Shown in pieces: positions 37,827 to 37,943 of a stretch of DNA of 37,943 nucleotides. Both the position numbers and the translations under genes were made by a program. Source of the stretch: a virus; IMG/VR virus record IMGVR_UViG_3300045975_000025, positions 1 to 37,943 of that record. One strand, 5' to 3'. Numbering within the stretch: position 1 is the stretch's first letter; the number at the start of each line of letters is the position of its first letter. The notes beneath the pieces are model-generated. The model saw only the letters and a program-made list of their open reading frames with translations. It was not told where the DNA came from and did no database searches.

Positions 37827-37943
37827 GGCCCAACCCTCCTACTTGGTAGATGCACGTATACCCCCACTTGTCGCAGGGGTGGGGGGCCCCTCGTGGGGGG
37901 AGGGGGCGCGGCCCCCTCCATGAATGGTCCTGTATACCTATAC
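37827..37943. promoter_or_regulatory. Upstream region of the minus-strand ATPase operon with strong hairpin
   Basis: Contains a perfect 9-bp hairpin at 37899-37919 (GGAGGGGGC-GCG-GCCCCCTCC is made of two arms of nine), GGGGCCCC at 37883, and GTATAC twice (near 37856 and 37933). Likely the leader or promoter area of the ATPase operon, or the terminator of a gene beyond the right edge. No ORF seen. Confidence 0.4.

Noticed and set aside
27925-37940. GTATAC sites as a phage promoter family
   Set aside because: Four occurrences share only the 6-mer; flanks and orientation relative to genes differ, so no promoter consensus could be drawn.

Overview
The window is a piece of a GC-rich tailed-phage genome of podovirus type (class Caudoviricetes), not a bacterial chromosome. 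Almost every base is coding. Genes overlap by a few bases (ATGA, GTGA and TAGTG junctions), GTG and TTG starts are common, and a complete T7-like virion set is present: terminase, portal, scaffold, major capsid, tail tubular A and B, and ejection proteins. The host is not stated by the sequence. GC-rich codon use and strong AGGAGG-type ribosome sites fit a GC-rich, probably proteobacterial host. No T7-type RNA polymerase, integrase, tRNA or CRISPR was seen in this window. One perfect -35 box upstream of the capsid gene suggests use of host sigma70-type transcription.

Layout. (1) 1-5602, plus strand: replication and nucleotide metabolism. A family-A DNA polymerase is split over separate genes: a uracil-DNA-glycosylase-like tail fused to a 3'-5' exonuclease, a small 86-aa ORF, then the polymerase domain. 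After it come a membrane/coiled-coil protein, a calcineurin-like phosphoesterase, a zinc-ribbon protein, small unknowns and a deoxynucleotide kinase. (2) 5604-27485, minus strand: the virion and lysis block, read right to left: terminase large subunit, small tail-fibre-like proteins, portal, Bbp19-like protein, scaffold, major capsid, a probable decoration protein, an Asp-box beta-propeller protein, tail tubular A and B, a GNAT/gp13-like protein, ejection proteins, then a TM protein, a two-TM holin candidate and overlapping spanin-like genes. The capsid gene has its own promoter and a hairpin-rich leader; a terminator-like hairpin follows the capsid/decoration pair, as in T7. (3) 27473-29281: a small plus-strand zinc-ribbon gene, a 346-bp AT-rich control region, then minus-strand DUF5675 and terminase-small-subunit-like genes with an operator-like palindrome upstream. 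(4) 29154-30013: a long stretch with no convincing gene and many short hairpins, possibly a structured RNA or an origin. (5) 30014-36859, plus strand: about 17 mostly small accessory genes, including an intact protein tyrosine phosphatase next to a 583-aa unknown protein, several zinc-binding small proteins, a lipoprotein and a one-TM micropeptide. (6) 36856-end, minus strand: a RecA/RepA-like ATPase and a small gene upstream that may start at ATC.

The most notable unexplained element is a two-hairpin motif found five times (29931, 30171, 30574, 31879, 34957), each time just before the start codon of a gene in region 5. The loop of the second hairpin, TCCCAAGC, is identical in all five copies while both stems change with compensating base changes. 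A conserved GAGGG at the 5' end could pair with the UCCC of that loop. This looks like an undescribed cis-acting RNA family that links at least five genes into a regulon.
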